Of a DNA stretch of 64,000 nt, positions 25,816 to 34,382 are shown one piece after another; positions within the stretch are counted from its first letter, which is position 1, and each line of letters starts with the position of its first letter. The notes under the pieces were generated by a model. That model had not been told where the DNA came from, did no database searches, and worked only from the letters and a program-made list of their open reading frames with translations. The DNA comes from Streptomyces roseoviridis (lineage in GTDB: Bacteria; Actinomycetota; Actinomycetes; Streptomycetales; Streptomycetaceae): assembly GCF_039535235.1 (NCBI RefSeq), contig NZ_BAAAWU010000001.1, positions 1,984,001 through 2,048,000 on the forward strand, written 5' to 3'. The position numbers were made by a program, and so were the translations under genes.

Positions 25816-26918
25816 TGCCCGATCCACTGCTCGCGCTTCTCGGCGATCTTCTCCGGCGCCATCGTCTCCGGCTTGTCGATCACCACGCCGTGCTTGGTGA
25901 ACAGCTCGGGCAGCGTCGCGTCGTTCGTGACCGGGTTGACGAACATCTGCAGCGGCATGTCGTCCTGGAACGTCTTGGAGATCAGGAAGTCGATCAGCGC
26001 CTTGCCGCCCTCGGGGTTCTTCGCCCCGTTCAGCAGACCGGCGAACTCGGTCTGCCGGAAGCAGGTGCCGGTGGACACGCCGGTGGGGGCCACCTTGGGC
26101 TGCGGCTCGGAGTAGAGCACCTCCACCGGCGGGGAGGAGGCGTAGGAGACGACGAGCGGACGGTCGCCCTTGGCCTTCTTGCCGCCGGCGGATCCGGAGA
26201 ACTCCTGGTTGTAGGCGAGCTCCCAGCTGTCGACGGTCTTCACGCCGTTGGCCTTGAGCTTCTTCCAGTAGTCCTGCCACCCTCCCCCGGAGGCTTCGCC
26301 CTGGGAGGTGCCCCCATCGCCGTACTTCGCGGCGGTGCCGAGCAGGAAGCCGAGGCCCGGGGAGGAGCGCTCGGGGTTCTCGACGACGAGGAGGTCCTTG
26401 TACGCGGGCTTGGCCAGGTCGTCGAAGGTCTGCGGCGGAGCGAGCTTCTTGTCGGCGAAGTACTTCTTGTCGTAGTTGACGCAGATGTCGCCGGAGTCGA
26501 CCGGGGTGACCCGGTGCTGCTCCTTGTCGAGCCGGAGCGCGGCGGGGATCCGGTCCAGGCCCTTCGCCTCGTACGGGACGAAGATGCCGTTGTCGAGGGC
26601 GCGGGACAGCAGGGTGTTGTCGACGCCGAAGAAGACGTCGCCCTGGGGGGCGCCCTTGGTGAGGATCTCCTTGTTGACGGCCTCGCCGGCGTCACCGCTC
26701 TTGAGCACCCGGACCGTGAAACCGGTCTGCCGGGTGAACTCGGCCAGGACCTCCTTGGAGGCGTTGAAGGAGTCGTGGCTGACCAGGGTGACGGTCTTGG
26801 GCGCGGGACCGCCGCTCTTGCCGGCCGCGTCCCGCGCGTCGTCGGTGCCGCAGGCGGCGAGCGTGGTGACGCCGAGCGCCGCGACGAGCGCGGCGGCGGC
26901 TGCCTTCGTGGTGTTCAC
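25791..26918 (-). CDS. Thiamine ABC transporter substrate-binding lipoprotein (ThiB-like)
   Basis: The extracytoplasmic binding protein has 375 residues. A lipoprotein signal ends at LAAC (Cys23). The mature part shows ThiB-family segments VTLVSHDSFNASKEVL, FFGVDNTLLSRAL, PVDSGDICVNYD and VVENPERSSPGLGFLL. I chose the GTG at 26918 behind GGAGG. The open frame upstream runs through a TPP riboswitch and is not translated. The ligand is thiamine or a phosphate ester, supported by both family and riboswitch. Confidence 0.88.
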   Translation of the reverse strand: MNTTKAAAAALVAALGVTTLAACGTDDARDAAGKSGGPAPKTVTLVSHDSFNASKEVLAEFTRQTGFTVRVLKSGDAGEAVNKEILTKGAPQGDVFFGVDNTLLSRALDNGIFVPYEAKGLDRIPAALRLDKEQHRVTPVDSGDICVNYDKKYFADKKLAPPQTFDDLAKPAYKDLLVVENPERSSPGLGFLLGTAAKYGDGGTSQGEASGGGWQDYWKKLKANGVKTVDSWELAYNQEFSGSAGGKKAKGDRPLVVSYASSPPVEVLYSEPQPKVAPTGVSTGTCFRQTEFAGLLNGAKNPEGGKALIDFLISKTFQDDMPLQMFVNPVTNDATLPELFTKHGVVIDKPETMAPEKIAEKREQWIGQWTSLVLK

Positions 26919-26927
26919 GTGAATTCC

Positions 26928-26945
26928 TCCTGGGGTTGACCAGGA
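26928..26945 (-). promoter_or_regulatory. Small hairpin overlapping the thiB-like Shine-Dalgarno
   Basis: In the mRNA TCCTGG pairs with CCAGGA around a 6-base loop. The second arm overlaps the first bases of GGAGG, so the ribosome-binding site could be partly masked. Confidence 0.4.
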
Positions 26946-26954
26946 AGAGACGCG

Positions 26955-26993
26955 GCCCTGCCCGCGGCCGGGGACACCGGACGCGGGCAGGGC
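26955..26993 (-). terminator. Attenuator hairpin downstream of the TPP riboswitch
   Basis: Perfect 12-bp arms (GCCCTGCCCGCG and its complement) enclose a 15-base loop between the riboswitch and the ribosome-binding site. It is the likely expression platform: a terminator allowed to form when TPP is bound. Confidence 0.7.
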
Positions 26994-27013
26994 GCAACAG
27001 CTCGAGTTACGAC

Positions 27014-27116
27014 CGAACTTCCTACCCAGAATGACCTGGGCGAGGTTCAGAGGGTCTGCGGCCACGGTGCTCGACTTCCCAGCATGTGCCGCACTCTCAG
27101 CGCTGTGGCGCTCCCC
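27014..27116 (-). ncRNA. TPP riboswitch (THI element)
   Basis: On the minus strand the conserved TPP aptamer landmarks appear in order: an opening GGGGAGC, CTGAGA with a GTGCGGC arm, its partner GCCGCAGACCC, then CTGAACCT, CCAGGTCATTCTGGGTAGGAAG. The pyrimidine-sensor loop CTGAGA and the pyrophosphate-sensor helix with GAACCT and the GGTAGG turn are intact. It precedes the ThiB-like gene by about 95 bases. TPP binding should lower expression of the transporter. Confidence 0.92.
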
Positions 27117-27156
27117 TGTCGGAATATGCAGATGTGTTCGAGCTCAGACTACAAGG

Positions 27157-28269
27157 TCAGCGTTCGGCGGCCGCGAGCTGTCCACAGGCACCGTCGATCT
27201 CCTGCCCGCGGGTGTCGCGGACGGTGACGGGCACGCCGTGCGCGGCGATGGCCTCGACGAACGCCTTCTCGTCCTCGGGACGGGACGCCGTCCACTTCGA
27301 GCCGGGCGTCGGGTTGAGCGGGATCAGGTTGACGTGCACCCGCTTGCCCTTCAGCAGCCGGCCGAGGAGGTCACCCCGCCACGCCTGGTCGTTGATGTCC
27401 CGGATCAGCGCGTACTCGATGGAGATCCGGCGCCCCGACTTCTCCGCGTACTCCCACGCCGCGTCGAGGACCTCGCGGACCTTCCAGCGGGTGTTCACCG
27501 GCACCAGGGTGTCGCGCAGCTCGTCGTCGGGCGCGTGCAGCGAGACCGCCAGCCGGCACTTGAAGCCCTCGTCGGCGAACCGCAGCATGGCCGGGACCAG
27601 ACCGACCGTGGACACCGTGATCCCGCGCTGCGACAGGCCCAGGCCGTCGGGCTCGGGGTCCGTGAGCCGGCGGATCGCGCCGACGACCCGCTTGTAGTTG
27701 GCCAGCGGCTCGCCCATCCCCATGAAGACGATGTTCGACAGCCGCGCCGGGCCGCCCGGCACCTCGCCGTCCCGCAGCGCGCGCATACCGTCGACGATCT
27801 GGTGCACGATCTCCGCCGTCGACAGGTTCCGGTCCAGACCGGCCTGGCCGGTGGCACAGAACGGGCAGTTCATGCCGCAGCCGGCCTGCGAGGAGATGCA
27901 CATGGTCACCCGGTCCGGGTAGCGCATGAGCACCGACTCCACGAGCGTCCCGTCGTGCAGCCGCCACAGCGTCTTGCGGGTGGTGTCGTCGTCGCACGAG
28001 ACGTGCCGCACGACCGACATCAGATCGGGCAGCAGCTCAGCGGCCAGCTTCTCGCGCGAGGCGGCGGGGATGTCGGTCCACTGCGCCGGGTCGTGCGCGT
28101 ACCGGGCGAAATAGTGCGTGGACAGCTGCTTGGCGCGGAACGGCTTCTCGCCGATCGCGGCGACCGCCTCCTTCCGCTCGGCGGGCGTGAGGTCGGCCAG
28201 GTGCCGCGGGGGCTGCTTGGCTCCGCGCGGGGCGACGAAAGTGAGTTCTCCGGGAAGCGGGCGGGCCAC
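27157..28269 (-). CDS. rlmN: Dual-specificity RNA methyltransferase RlmN
   Basis: RlmN is a radical-SAM enzyme (370 residues) that methylates C2 of A2503 in 23S rRNA and A37 of some tRNAs. The cluster-binding cysteines are in [15 protein letters not shown] (CxxxCxxC within it). [11 protein letters not shown] and ISTVGLVP-like [12 protein letters not shown] fix the family. The catalytic C-terminal cysteine lies in GACGQL. The start at 28269 gives [11 protein letters not shown]. It is preceded by two hairpins that separate it from cdsA. A DnaA-box-like CTGTCCACAGG lies near its 3' end at 27177, probably by chance. Confidence 0.93.
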   Translation of the reverse strand: MARPLPGELTFVAPRGAKQPPRHLADLTPAERKEAVAAIGEKPFRAKQLSTHYFARYAHDPAQWTDIPAASREKLAAELLPDLMSVVRHVSCDDDTTRKTLWRLHDGTLVESVLMRYPDRVTMCISSQAGCGMNCPFCATGQAGLDRNLSTAEIVHQIVDGMRALRDGEVPGGPARLSNIVFMGMGEPLANYKRVVGAIRRLTDPEPDGLGLSQRGITVSTVGLVPAMLRFADEGFKCRLAVSLHAPDDELRDTLVPVNTRWKVREVLDAAWEYAEKSGRRISIEYALIRDINDQAWRGDLLGRLLKGKRVHVNLIPLNPTPGSKWTASRPEDEKAFVEAIAAHGVPVTVRDTRGQEIDGACGQLAAAER

Positions 28270-28386
28270 GGCGGGTGTCTCCTCAGTACGACGAGGTCCG
28301 ACATCCCCGCGGCGGCGGGAAGCACGGCAACACGGTGCCGAAGCCAGGAGACCTCACTGGACCGTCCCCGCGGTGGCGGGGACTGC

Positions 28387-28419
28387 GAAGGGCCCGCGAC
28401 ACCAGGCCGCGAGCCCTTC
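28387..28419 (-). terminator. Terminator hairpin downstream of cdsA
   Basis: GAAGGGC and CGCG pair with CGCG and GCCCTTC with one mismatch in the stem. A second hairpin, GTCCCCGC with its complement and a 4-base loop, lies next to it at 28364-28383. Confidence 0.65.
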
Positions 28420-28437
28420 CAGAGTACCTGCTGTCCG

Positions 28438-29544
28438 TCAACCGCTTCCGACGAACAGCACCAGCAGCAGCCACACCACCGGCGCCGTCGGCAGCAACGA
28501 GTCCAGCCGGTCCATGATCCCGCCGTGGCCCGGCAGCAGCGTGCCCATGTCCTTGATGCCGAGGTCACGCTTGATCATCGACTCGCCCAGGTCGCCCAGC
28601 GTCGCGCTCGCCGCCACCGCGAGGCCGAGCAGGAGCCCCTGCCACCACAGGCCGCCGTCGATCAGGAACTCCATGCACAGCGCGCCCGCCGCCATGGCGA
28701 ACGCGACCGCGCCGAGCAGACCCTCGCGGGTCTTGCCGGGGCTGATGCGCGGGGCCAGCTTGTGCCGGCCGAAACGCCAGCCCACCGCGTACGCGCCGGT
28801 GTCGCTGACCACGGTGAGGACCAGGAAGGTCAGCACCCGCCACGGGCCGTCGTCGGCCGTCAGCATCAGGGCCACGAACGTCGCCAGGAACGGCACGTAG
28901 AAGGCCGCGAAGACCCCCGCCGTGACGTCCTTCAGATAGCCCTCGGGCGGCTCCGTCATCCGCCACACGAGCACCGCGAGAGCCGTGAGCGCCATCGCCA
29001 CCCACGCGCCCTCCGGCCCCCGCACGTACCCGGCGACGACCATCGCCGCACCGCCGAGCGCGAGCGGGACCAGCGGAGCCTTGATGCCCTTGCGCTCCTG
29101 GAGGCGGGAGGTCAGCTCCCACAGGCCGACCACGACGGCGACCGCTATCACACCGACGAACGCCGGCTTCCAGATGAACAGCGACGCGATGATGACGGCG
29201 CCGAGACCGAGACCGACTCCTATGGCCGCACCCAGGTCACGGCCCGCACTCTTCTTCTGCCGCGGCTTCTGCCGGGGCGAAGGCGCAGGCGCGGGCTGGG
29301 ACGGGCTGGACATGGGCTCCTGCGGATGCTCGTGCGGCGTCTCGTCACGGAACAGGGGACCGCCCGGCTGAGCGGCCCCCCGGTCGTGATCGTCCTGGTT
29401 GTCGCCGGCGGGATCGGACACGATGGGCATGGGCCGAGTCTGCGCCGCCCGCCGCCCTTCGTAGGCGGGACCCGCCGGGGCAGGCCCCTGGTCGGGCCCC
29501 CCGAAGCCGGAACCGGCCGGGGCCCTCCAGGAAGAGTCGTTCAT
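28438..29544 (-). CDS. cdsA: Phosphatidate cytidylyltransferase CdsA
   Basis: CdsA makes CDP-diacylglycerol from phosphatidic acid and CTP in the membrane, the branch point for all phospholipids. The 368-residue protein begins with a Pro/Gln-rich cytoplasmic tail of about 100 residues, then has about eight helices. The family signature near the C-terminus is present: SPGKTREG and DLGESMIKRDLGIKDMG followed by LPGHGGIMDRLDS. The start ATG overlaps the frr stop (ATGA), so cdsA is coupled to frr. The N-terminal extension is longer than in proteobacteria. Confidence 0.92.
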   Translation of the reverse strand: MNDSSWRAPAGSGFGGPDQGPAPAGPAYEGRRAAQTRPMPIVSDPAGDNQDDHDRGAAQPGGPLFRDETPHEHPQEPMSSPSQPAPAPSPRQKPRQKKSAGRDLGAAIGVGLGLGAVIIASLFIWKPAFVGVIAVAVVVGLWELTSRLQERKGIKAPLVPLALGGAAMVVAGYVRGPEGAWVAMALTALAVLVWRMTEPPEGYLKDVTAGVFAAFYVPFLATFVALMLTADDGPWRVLTFLVLTVVSDTGAYAVGWRFGRHKLAPRISPGKTREGLLGAVAFAMAAGALCMEFLIDGGLWWQGLLLGLAVAASATLGDLGESMIKRDLGIKDMGTLLPGHGGIMDRLDSLLPTAPVVWLLLVLFVGSG

Positions 29545-30104
29545 CAGACCTCGAGCAGCTCGGCTTCCTTGTGCTTGAGCAGCTCGTCCACCTGCGCGAC
29601 GTACTTCGCGGTGGTGTCGTCGAGCTCCTTCTCCGCGCGGCGGCCCTCGTCCTCGCCGACCTCGCCGTCCTTGACGAGCTTGTCGATGGTCTCCTTGGCC
29701 TTGCGGCGCACGGAGCGGATCGAGATCTTGGAGTCCTCGGCCTTGGTCTTGGCGACCTTGATGTACTCCTTGCGGCGGTCCTGGGTCAGCTCGGGGAACA
29801 CCACCCGGATGATGTTGCCGTCGTTGCTCGGGTTGACGCCGAGGTCCGAGTCGCGGATGGCCTGCTCGATGTTGCGCAGCGCGCTCTTGTCGAACGGGGT
29901 CACCACGGCCATGCGCGGCTCCGGCACCGAGAACGACGCCAGCTGGTTGATGGGCGTGATCGCACCGTAGTAGTCGGCCACGATCTTGTTGAACATCGCC
30001 GGGTGCGCACGGCCGGTGCGGATCGCGGCGAAGTCCTCCTTGGCGACCACGACGGCCTTCTCCATCTTCTCCTCGGCCTCGAGGAGGGTCTCTTCGATCA
30101 CCAC
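29544..30104 (-). CDS. frr: Ribosome recycling factor
   Basis: Frr (186 residues) splits post-termination ribosomes with EF-G. It shows the coiled domain I helices ([34 protein letters not shown]) with the conserved RTGRAxPxxxxxI pattern, domain II, and the closing [22 protein letters not shown] helix. The length matches the family exactly. It is followed directly by cdsA and lies 92 bp downstream of pyrH, in the usual tsf-pyrH-frr-cdsA order. Confidence 0.95.
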   Translation of the reverse strand: MVIEETLLEAEEKMEKAVVVAKEDFAAIRTGRAHPAMFNKIVADYYGAITPINQLASFSVPEPRMAVVTPFDKSALRNIEQAIRDSDLGVNPSNDGNIIRVVFPELTQDRRKEYIKVAKTKAEDSKISIRSVRRKAKETIDKLVKDGEVGEDEGRRAEKELDDTTAKYVAQVDELLKHKEAELLEV

Positions 30105-30196
30105 TTGCTCCTGCGTGTCGTCGCGTTGTGTCCTGCACGGTGTACGACCGGCAGGGCTCTGTCCATCCCCCCTCGCGGGGCGGTTCCCGGTTCGGG

Positions 30197-30961
30197 TCAG
30201 GCCCGGGTGCCCTGGTCGCTCACGAGCGTGCCGATCTTCTCACCCTTCACCGCGCGCGCGATATTGCCCTCGGCGAGCAGTTCGAAGACGAGGATCGGAA
30301 GGTTGTTGTCACGGCACAGGGTGATCGCGGTGGCGTCGGCGACCTTCAGGTCGCGCGAGAGCACCTCGCCGTACTCCAGCGCGTCGAACTTGACCGCGTC
30401 CGGGTTGGTCTTCGGATCGGAGTCGTAGACCCCGTCGACGCCGTTCTTGCCCATGAGCAGGGCCTCGGCGTCGATCTCCAGCGCGCGCTGCGCGGCGGTC
30501 GTGTCGGTGGAGAAGTACGGCATGCCCATACCGGCACCGAAGATGACCACACGGCCCTTCTCCAGGTGGCGCACGGCACGCAGCGGAATGTACGGCTCGG
30601 CGACCTGCCCCATGGTGATGGCGGTCTGGACGCGGGAGTCGATGCCCTCCTTCTCCAGGAAGTCCTGGAGGGCGAGGCAGTTCATCACGGTACCGAGCAT
30701 GCCCATGTAGTCGGAGCGGGCCCGGTCCATGCCGCGCTGCTGGAGCTCGGCGCCACGGAAGAAGTTGCCTCCGCCGATCACGATCGCGATCTGGGCGCCG
30801 TCGCGGACGACAGCGGCGATCTCGCGCGCGATGGCGTGTACGACATCCGGATCGACCCCGAGGCCGGTGCCCCCGGAGAAAGCCTCACCGGACAGCTTCA
30901 GCATGAAGCGGCCGGCCATTTTGCCGTTGTTGTCGTCGCCCTGTGCGGCGCCCTGATTCAT
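30197..30961 (-). CDS. pyrH: UMP kinase
   Basis: PyrH (254 residues) phosphorylates UMP to UDP in pyrimidine nucleotide synthesis. It has the amino-acid-kinase fold: [12 protein letters not shown] (Lys and Gly of the phosphate loop), [12 protein letters not shown], and GTGNPYFSTDT-like [20 protein letters not shown]. The ATG at 30961 lies behind GGAG and gives [10 protein letters not shown]. An 11-bp hairpin lies between tsf and this start and may attenuate read-through. Confidence 0.94.
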   Translation of the reverse strand: MNQGAAQGDDNNGKMAGRFMLKLSGEAFSGGTGLGVDPDVVHAIAREIAAVVRDGAQIAIVIGGGNFFRGAELQQRGMDRARSDYMGMLGTVMNCLALQDFLEKEGIDSRVQTAITMGQVAEPYIPLRAVRHLEKGRVVIFGAGMGMPYFSTDTTAAQRALEIDAEALLMGKNGVDGVYDSDPKTNPDAVKFDALEYGEVLSRDLKVADATAITLCRDNNLPILVFELLAEGNIARAVKGEKIGTLVSDQGTRA

Positions 30962-30989
30962 TGGAGATCTCCTCGTGCACATACGAAGA

Positions 30990-31036
30990 AGGCCATTGCC
31001 CTGGGGTCCTTGCGGTTTCCCGTACGGCAATGGCCT
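30990..31036 (-). terminator. Hairpin between tsf and pyrH
   Basis: AGGCCATTGCC and its exact complement enclose a 25-base loop, just upstream of the pyrH ribosome-binding site. It may be a terminator for rpsB-tsf or an attenuator in the pyrH leader. Confidence 0.6.
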
Positions 31037-31120
31037 CCTCGTCAGATCTGCGGCCGTCCGGCGCGTACGCCGGCGGCTGCCTCAGACCCTACCGGGGTCC
31101 GGTGTCCGTTGCGTACGGAC

Positions 31121-31957
31121 TCAGATGCCGACCTTGATGCGGGTGAAGCGCTTCAGGGTGACACCGGCCTCGTCCAGGATCTGCTGGACCGACTTCTTGT
31201 TGTCAAGGGCGTACGGCTGACCGAGCAGCGTGGCGTCCTTGAAGAAGCCGTTCACACGACCCTCGACGATCTTGGCGATCGCGGCCTCGGGCTTGCCCTC
31301 GGCGCGGGTGGTCTCCTCGGCGATGCGACGCTCGGACTCCACGACGTCGGCCGGGACGTCCTCGCGGGTGAGGTACTTCGGGGCGAACGCGGCGATGTGC
31401 TGCGCGACACCCTTGGCGACCTCGGCGTTCTCCTTGTCGAGCTCGACCAGGACACCGATCTGCGGCGGCAGGTCGGGCATCGTGCGGTGCATGTACGCGG
31501 AGACGTAGCCGTCGGCGTACTGCGCGAAGCGGTCCAGGACGATCTTCTCGCCGAGGTTGGCGTTGGCCTCGTCGACGTACGCCTGCACGGTCTTGCCGGG
31601 CTCGATCTCGGAGGCGAGCAGCGCCTCGATGTCGGCCGGGGAGGTCTTGGCGACGTGCGCGGCGAGCGCGTTGGCGACGGCCAGGAACTTCTCACCCTTG
31701 GCGACGAAGTCCGTCTCGCACTTCAGCTCGACCAGGACGCCGGAGGTGTTGTCGTCGGCGATGAGGGAGACCACGGCGCCGTTCTCGGCGGAGCGGCCCT
31801 CGCGCTTGGCGACACCCTTCTGGCCCTTGATGCGCAGGGCCTCGACGGCCTTGTCGACGTCGCCGTCGGCCTCGTCCAGGGCCTTCTTGCAGTCCATCAT
31901 GCCGGCGCCGGTGAGCTCGCGGAGCTTCTTGACGTCAGCGGCGGTGTAGTTCGCCAT
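31121..31957 (-). CDS. tsf: Translation elongation factor Ts
   Basis: EF-Ts (278 residues) recycles EF-Tu by driving GDP release. The N-terminal UBA-like part ([24 protein letters not shown]) and the TDFV motif in [12 protein letters not shown], which contacts EF-Tu, are intact. The start is ATG 31957 (MANYT), preceded by a GA-rich AGAGAGAAAAAGACTC stretch. It follows rpsB after 111 bp with a hairpin between them, the usual rpsB-tsf operon. Confidence 0.95.
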   Translation of the reverse strand: MANYTAADVKKLRELTGAGMMDCKKALDEADGDVDKAVEALRIKGQKGVAKREGRSAENGAVVSLIADDNTSGVLVELKCETDFVAKGEKFLAVANALAAHVAKTSPADIEALLASEIEPGKTVQAYVDEANANLGEKIVLDRFAQYADGYVSAYMHRTMPDLPPQIGVLVELDKENAEVAKGVAQHIAAFAPKYLTREDVPADVVESERRIAEETTRAEGKPEAAIAKIVEGRVNGFFKDATLLGQPYALDNKKSVQQILDEAGVTLKRFTRIKVGI

Positions 31958-32006
31958 GAGTCTTTTTCTCTCTCGAAGTCTGAAAGATCGGGCGGGTCCA
32001 CGGGTG

Positions 32007-32037
32007 GACGGCGGGAGCAGCACGTGCCCCCGCCGTC
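32007..32037 (-). terminator. Hairpin between rpsB and tsf
   Basis: GACGGCGGG and its complement CCCGCCGTC enclose a 13-base loop. It may be a partial terminator that sets the ratio of S2 to EF-Ts. Confidence 0.5.
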
Positions 32038-32068
32038 ATCACCCGAAGGTCCTCAGGGACCGGAAGGG

Positions 32069-32950
32069 TCAGGCCTGCTCGGCGTCGGCGGCCGGAGCCT
32101 CGGCGGCAACCTCGGCCTCGGCGGCCGGAGCCTCGGCAGCGGCCTCGGCGGCCGGGGCCTCGTCAGCCTTCTTGTCGCCCTCGAGCAGGTCGCGCTCCCA
32201 CTCGGCGAGCGGCTCGCCGGCGGCCTTCTCGCCCGGCTTCGAGTCACCGGTCGCGGCGCCGGAACGGGCGATGAGGCCCTCGGCGACGGCGTCGGCGATC
32301 ACGCGGGTGAGCAGGGTGACGGAGCGGATCGCGTCGTCGTTGCCCGGGATCTTGTAGTCGACCTCGTCGGGGTCGCAGTTGGTGTCGAGGATCGCGACGA
32401 CCGGGATGTGGAGCTTGCGCGCCTCACCGACGGCGATGTGCTCCTTCTTGGTGTCGACGATCCAGACGGCGCTCGGCACCTTCTGCATCTCGCGGATACC
32501 ACCGAGGGTCTTCTCCAGCTTGGCCTTCTCGCGGGAGAGGACCAGGAGCTCCTTCTTGGTGAGGCCGGAGGCGGCCACGTCCTCGAAGTCGATCTGCTCG
32601 AGCTCCTTGAGGCGCTGCAGACGCTTGTAGACGGTCGAGAAGTTGGTGAGCATGCCACCCAGCCAGCGCTGGTTCACGTACGGCATGCCGACACGCGTCG
32701 CCTGCTCGGCGATGGCCTCCTGGGCCTGCTTCTTCGTACCGACGAACATGATGGAGCCGCCGTGCGCGACGGTCTCCTTGACGAACTCGTAGGCGCGGTC
32801 GATGTACGACAGCGACTGGAGCAGGTCGATGATGTAGATGCCGTTGCGCTCGGTGAAGATGAAGCGCTTCATCTTCGGGTTCCAGCGACGGGTCTGGTGA
32901 CCGAAGTGGACGCCGCTCTCCAGCAGCTCCCGCATCGTGACGACGGCCAT
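32069..32950 (-). CDS. rpsB: 30S ribosomal protein S2
   Basis: S2 (293 residues) is a late-assembling small-subunit protein that supports S1 and mRNA binding. It shows [33 protein letters not shown] and the late [19 protein letters not shown], all hallmarks. The C-terminal 40 residues are an Ala/Glu/Pro repeat tail, longer than in proteobacteria. The ATG at 32950 follows AAGGAG. Upstream is a 250-bp gap shared with a divergent peptidase gene. Confidence 0.96.
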   Translation of the reverse strand: MAVVTMRELLESGVHFGHQTRRWNPKMKRFIFTERNGIYIIDLLQSLSYIDRAYEFVKETVAHGGSIMFVGTKKQAQEAIAEQATRVGMPYVNQRWLGGMLTNFSTVYKRLQRLKELEQIDFEDVAASGLTKKELLVLSREKAKLEKTLGGIREMQKVPSAVWIVDTKKEHIAVGEARKLHIPVVAILDTNCDPDEVDYKIPGNDDAIRSVTLLTRVIADAVAEGLIARSGAATGDSKPGEKAAGEPLAEWERDLLEGDKKADEAPAAEAAAEAPAAEAEVAAEAPAADAEQA

Positions 32951-33126
32951 GGCCGTATCTCCTTGGGTTTCTCGGTTGTTTTCCTGACGCCCCGGCGCGC
33001 CGTGCCACGAAGGACCGAAAGGCGCTGCCACCCGCCAGAGACCGGTGGCGGGGCGTGCGAAGTCGACCCGGTGACCCGGGTCGCCATGGAAAGTGTACGG
33101 GACCCCGGGGGCACCGGGTGACGGCG

Positions 33127-33153
33127 CTGTCCACAACCCGGGAGTTGTCCACA
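33127..33153 (+). promoter_or_regulatory. Pair of DnaA-box-like 9-mers, 18 bp apart
   Basis: CTGTCCACA (33127-33135) and TTGTCCACA (33145-33153) are in the same orientation. The second is the preferred Streptomyces DnaA box. They lie in the rpsB/peptidase divergent region (32951-33203), which is otherwise without a gene. A similar pair with equal spacing is at 38851-38877. Confidence 0.5.
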
Positions 33154-33203
33154 GATCCGCCCCGCGCCCGTCGCGGACCCCGCCCGCCGGGCAACCTGCC
33201 GTC

Positions 33204-33680
33204 ATGCACTCCACGACGACACTCCTGCTCGCCCTCCCCCTCGCCCTGGCCACCGCCGTCTGGCCCGTCGGCCCGCCCCGGCCCGACGTCCTGCGCGGCT
33301 GGGAACCACCACCGGGCCCCTACGCCGCCGGCCACCGCGGCATCGACCTCGCCGCCCCACCGGGCACCCCGGTCCACGCCCCCGCCGCCGGCACCGTCAC
33401 CTTCGCCGGCCCGGTCGGCGGCCAGGGCGTCCTCGTCCTCACCCTTACGGGTGGCGGCGCACCACCCCTGCGGACCACCTACGTCCCGGTCGACCCCCTC
33501 CTGCGCCCCGGCACCACCGTCCGCCCCGGCGACCTCCTCGCCCGCGTCAGCCCCGGCGGCCACTGCACACGCCCCTGCCTCCACTGGGGCCTGCTGCGCG
33601 GCGACACCTACCTGAACCCGCTCCGCCTGCTCGGCACGGGCCCGTCCCGCCTGCTGCCGCTGCACGGCGCACCGGACTGA
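33204..33680 (+). CDS. M23-family peptidase-like secreted protein
   Basis: This 158-residue protein resembles LytM/M23 endopeptidases that cut peptidoglycan cross-bridges. It has a short signal peptide ([18 protein letters not shown]), the [20 protein letters not shown] segment with zinc ligands His and Asp, and a C-terminal CLHWGLL. The usual HxH there reads CxH, so the first histidine, normally catalytic, is replaced by cysteine. It may be a regulator or binder and not an active hydrolase. The start ATG 33204 is chosen by the signal peptide. It is divergent from rpsB. Confidence 0.78.
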   Translation: MHSTTTLLLALPLALATAVWPVGPPRPDVLRGWEPPPGPYAAGHRGIDLAAPPGTPVHAPAAGTVTFAGPVGGQGVLVLTLTGGGAPPLRTTYVPVDPLLRPGTTVRPGDLLARVSPGGHCTRPCLHWGLLRGDTYLNPLRLLGTGPSRLLPLHGAPD

Positions 33681-33687
33681 CACGACA

Positions 33688-33733
33688 GGGGGGACGGGGG
33701 GCGGGGCGGGGTGGGGGGGAGGGGGGGAGGGGG
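33688..33733 (+). repeat. G-tract, G-quadruplex-capable
   Basis: Runs of three to seven G alternate with single A, C or T over 46 bases, between the convergent peptidase and TetR genes. At least six G-runs could give several quadruplexes in DNA or in the peptidase mRNA. It could act in termination; no ordinary stem terminator is visible here. Confidence 0.6.
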
Positions 33734-33764
33734 CCCCGGAGGTGAAGGGAAGGGGACAGGTGCC

Positions 33765-34349
33765 TCAGGTGCCGCGGATGCCGCCGAGGGCCATCGAGAC
33801 GGCCGCGTCGGCGATGGTCGCCGGGTCCTCGGCGGCGCCGAGTTCGATGCGGCGGACGGCCGCGTCGACGACGCCCTGGAGGAGCATGGCCTCCAGGCGG
33901 GGCTGGGGGCGGCCGAGGGCGGTGAGGGCGTCGACGATCATGGTGACGAGGCCCCCGTGGGCGGCGCGGATCTTCTCGCGGGCGCCGTCGTCGAGCTCGC
34001 CGGCGGAGATCGCGACGACCGCGCGGTGCCGCCGGTCGCCGACCAGCTGGAGCTGGCTGCGGACGTACGCCTCGATCTTGCCCTCGGCGGTGTCGGCGGC
34101 GGCCATGGCGGCCTCGACCTCGGCGGCCCAGACGGGGAAGTCGACGGCGCAGAGTTCCTCGACCACGGCCGCGCGGGAGCGGAAGTACTCGTAGACCGAG
34201 GACCGGGCCAGGCCCGTGCGCTCGGCGAGGGCGGGGAAGGTCAGCGCCTCCGTACCGCCTTCGGACAGCAGGCTTCGCGCGGCGTCCAGCAGGGCGCCGC
34301 GCTGCATCGTCCGGTGCTCGGCCACGGAGGCCGCTCGAATCCTTGGCAC
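33765..34349 (-). CDS. TetR-family transcriptional regulator
   Basis: The 194-residue regulator has the TetR helix-turn-helix at about residues 18-63 (ALLDAARSLLSEGGTEALTFPALAERTGLARSSVYEYF contains the F-P-L, G-x-S, Y-x-Y-F hallmarks). The C-terminal ligand domain is short of aromatic residues, and its inducer is unknown. The GTG at 34349 follows TACAGT by six bases, another leaderless-type start. It lies directly downstream of whiG, 33 bp apart on the strand but upstream in transcription order, so the TetR message would be separate. Confidence 0.87.
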   Translation of the reverse strand: MPRIRAASVAEHRTMQRGALLDAARSLLSEGGTEALTFPALAERTGLARSSVYEYFRSRAAVVEELCAVDFPVWAAEVEAAMAAADTAEGKIEAYVRSQLQLVGDRRHRAVVAISAGELDDGAREKIRAAHGGLVTMIVDALTALGRPQPRLEAMLLQGVVDAAVRRIELGAAEDPATIADAAVSMALGGIRGT

Positions 34350-34355
34350 GGCTCC

Positions 34356-34361
34356 ACTGTA
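34356..34361 (-). promoter_or_regulatory. Putative -10 of the TetR gene (leaderless)
   Basis: On the minus strand TACAGT is followed by GGAGCC and GTG. The partly symmetric CCACCGGTCGTACAGTGG around it could be an autoregulatory site. Confidence 0.45.
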
Positions 34362-34382
34362 CGACCGGTGGACCGGGGTGGG

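Noticed and set aside
27177..27186. A third DnaA-box-like site (CTGTCCACAGG)
   Set aside because: It is single, not paired, and inside the rlmN coding sequence where it can be explained by codons.
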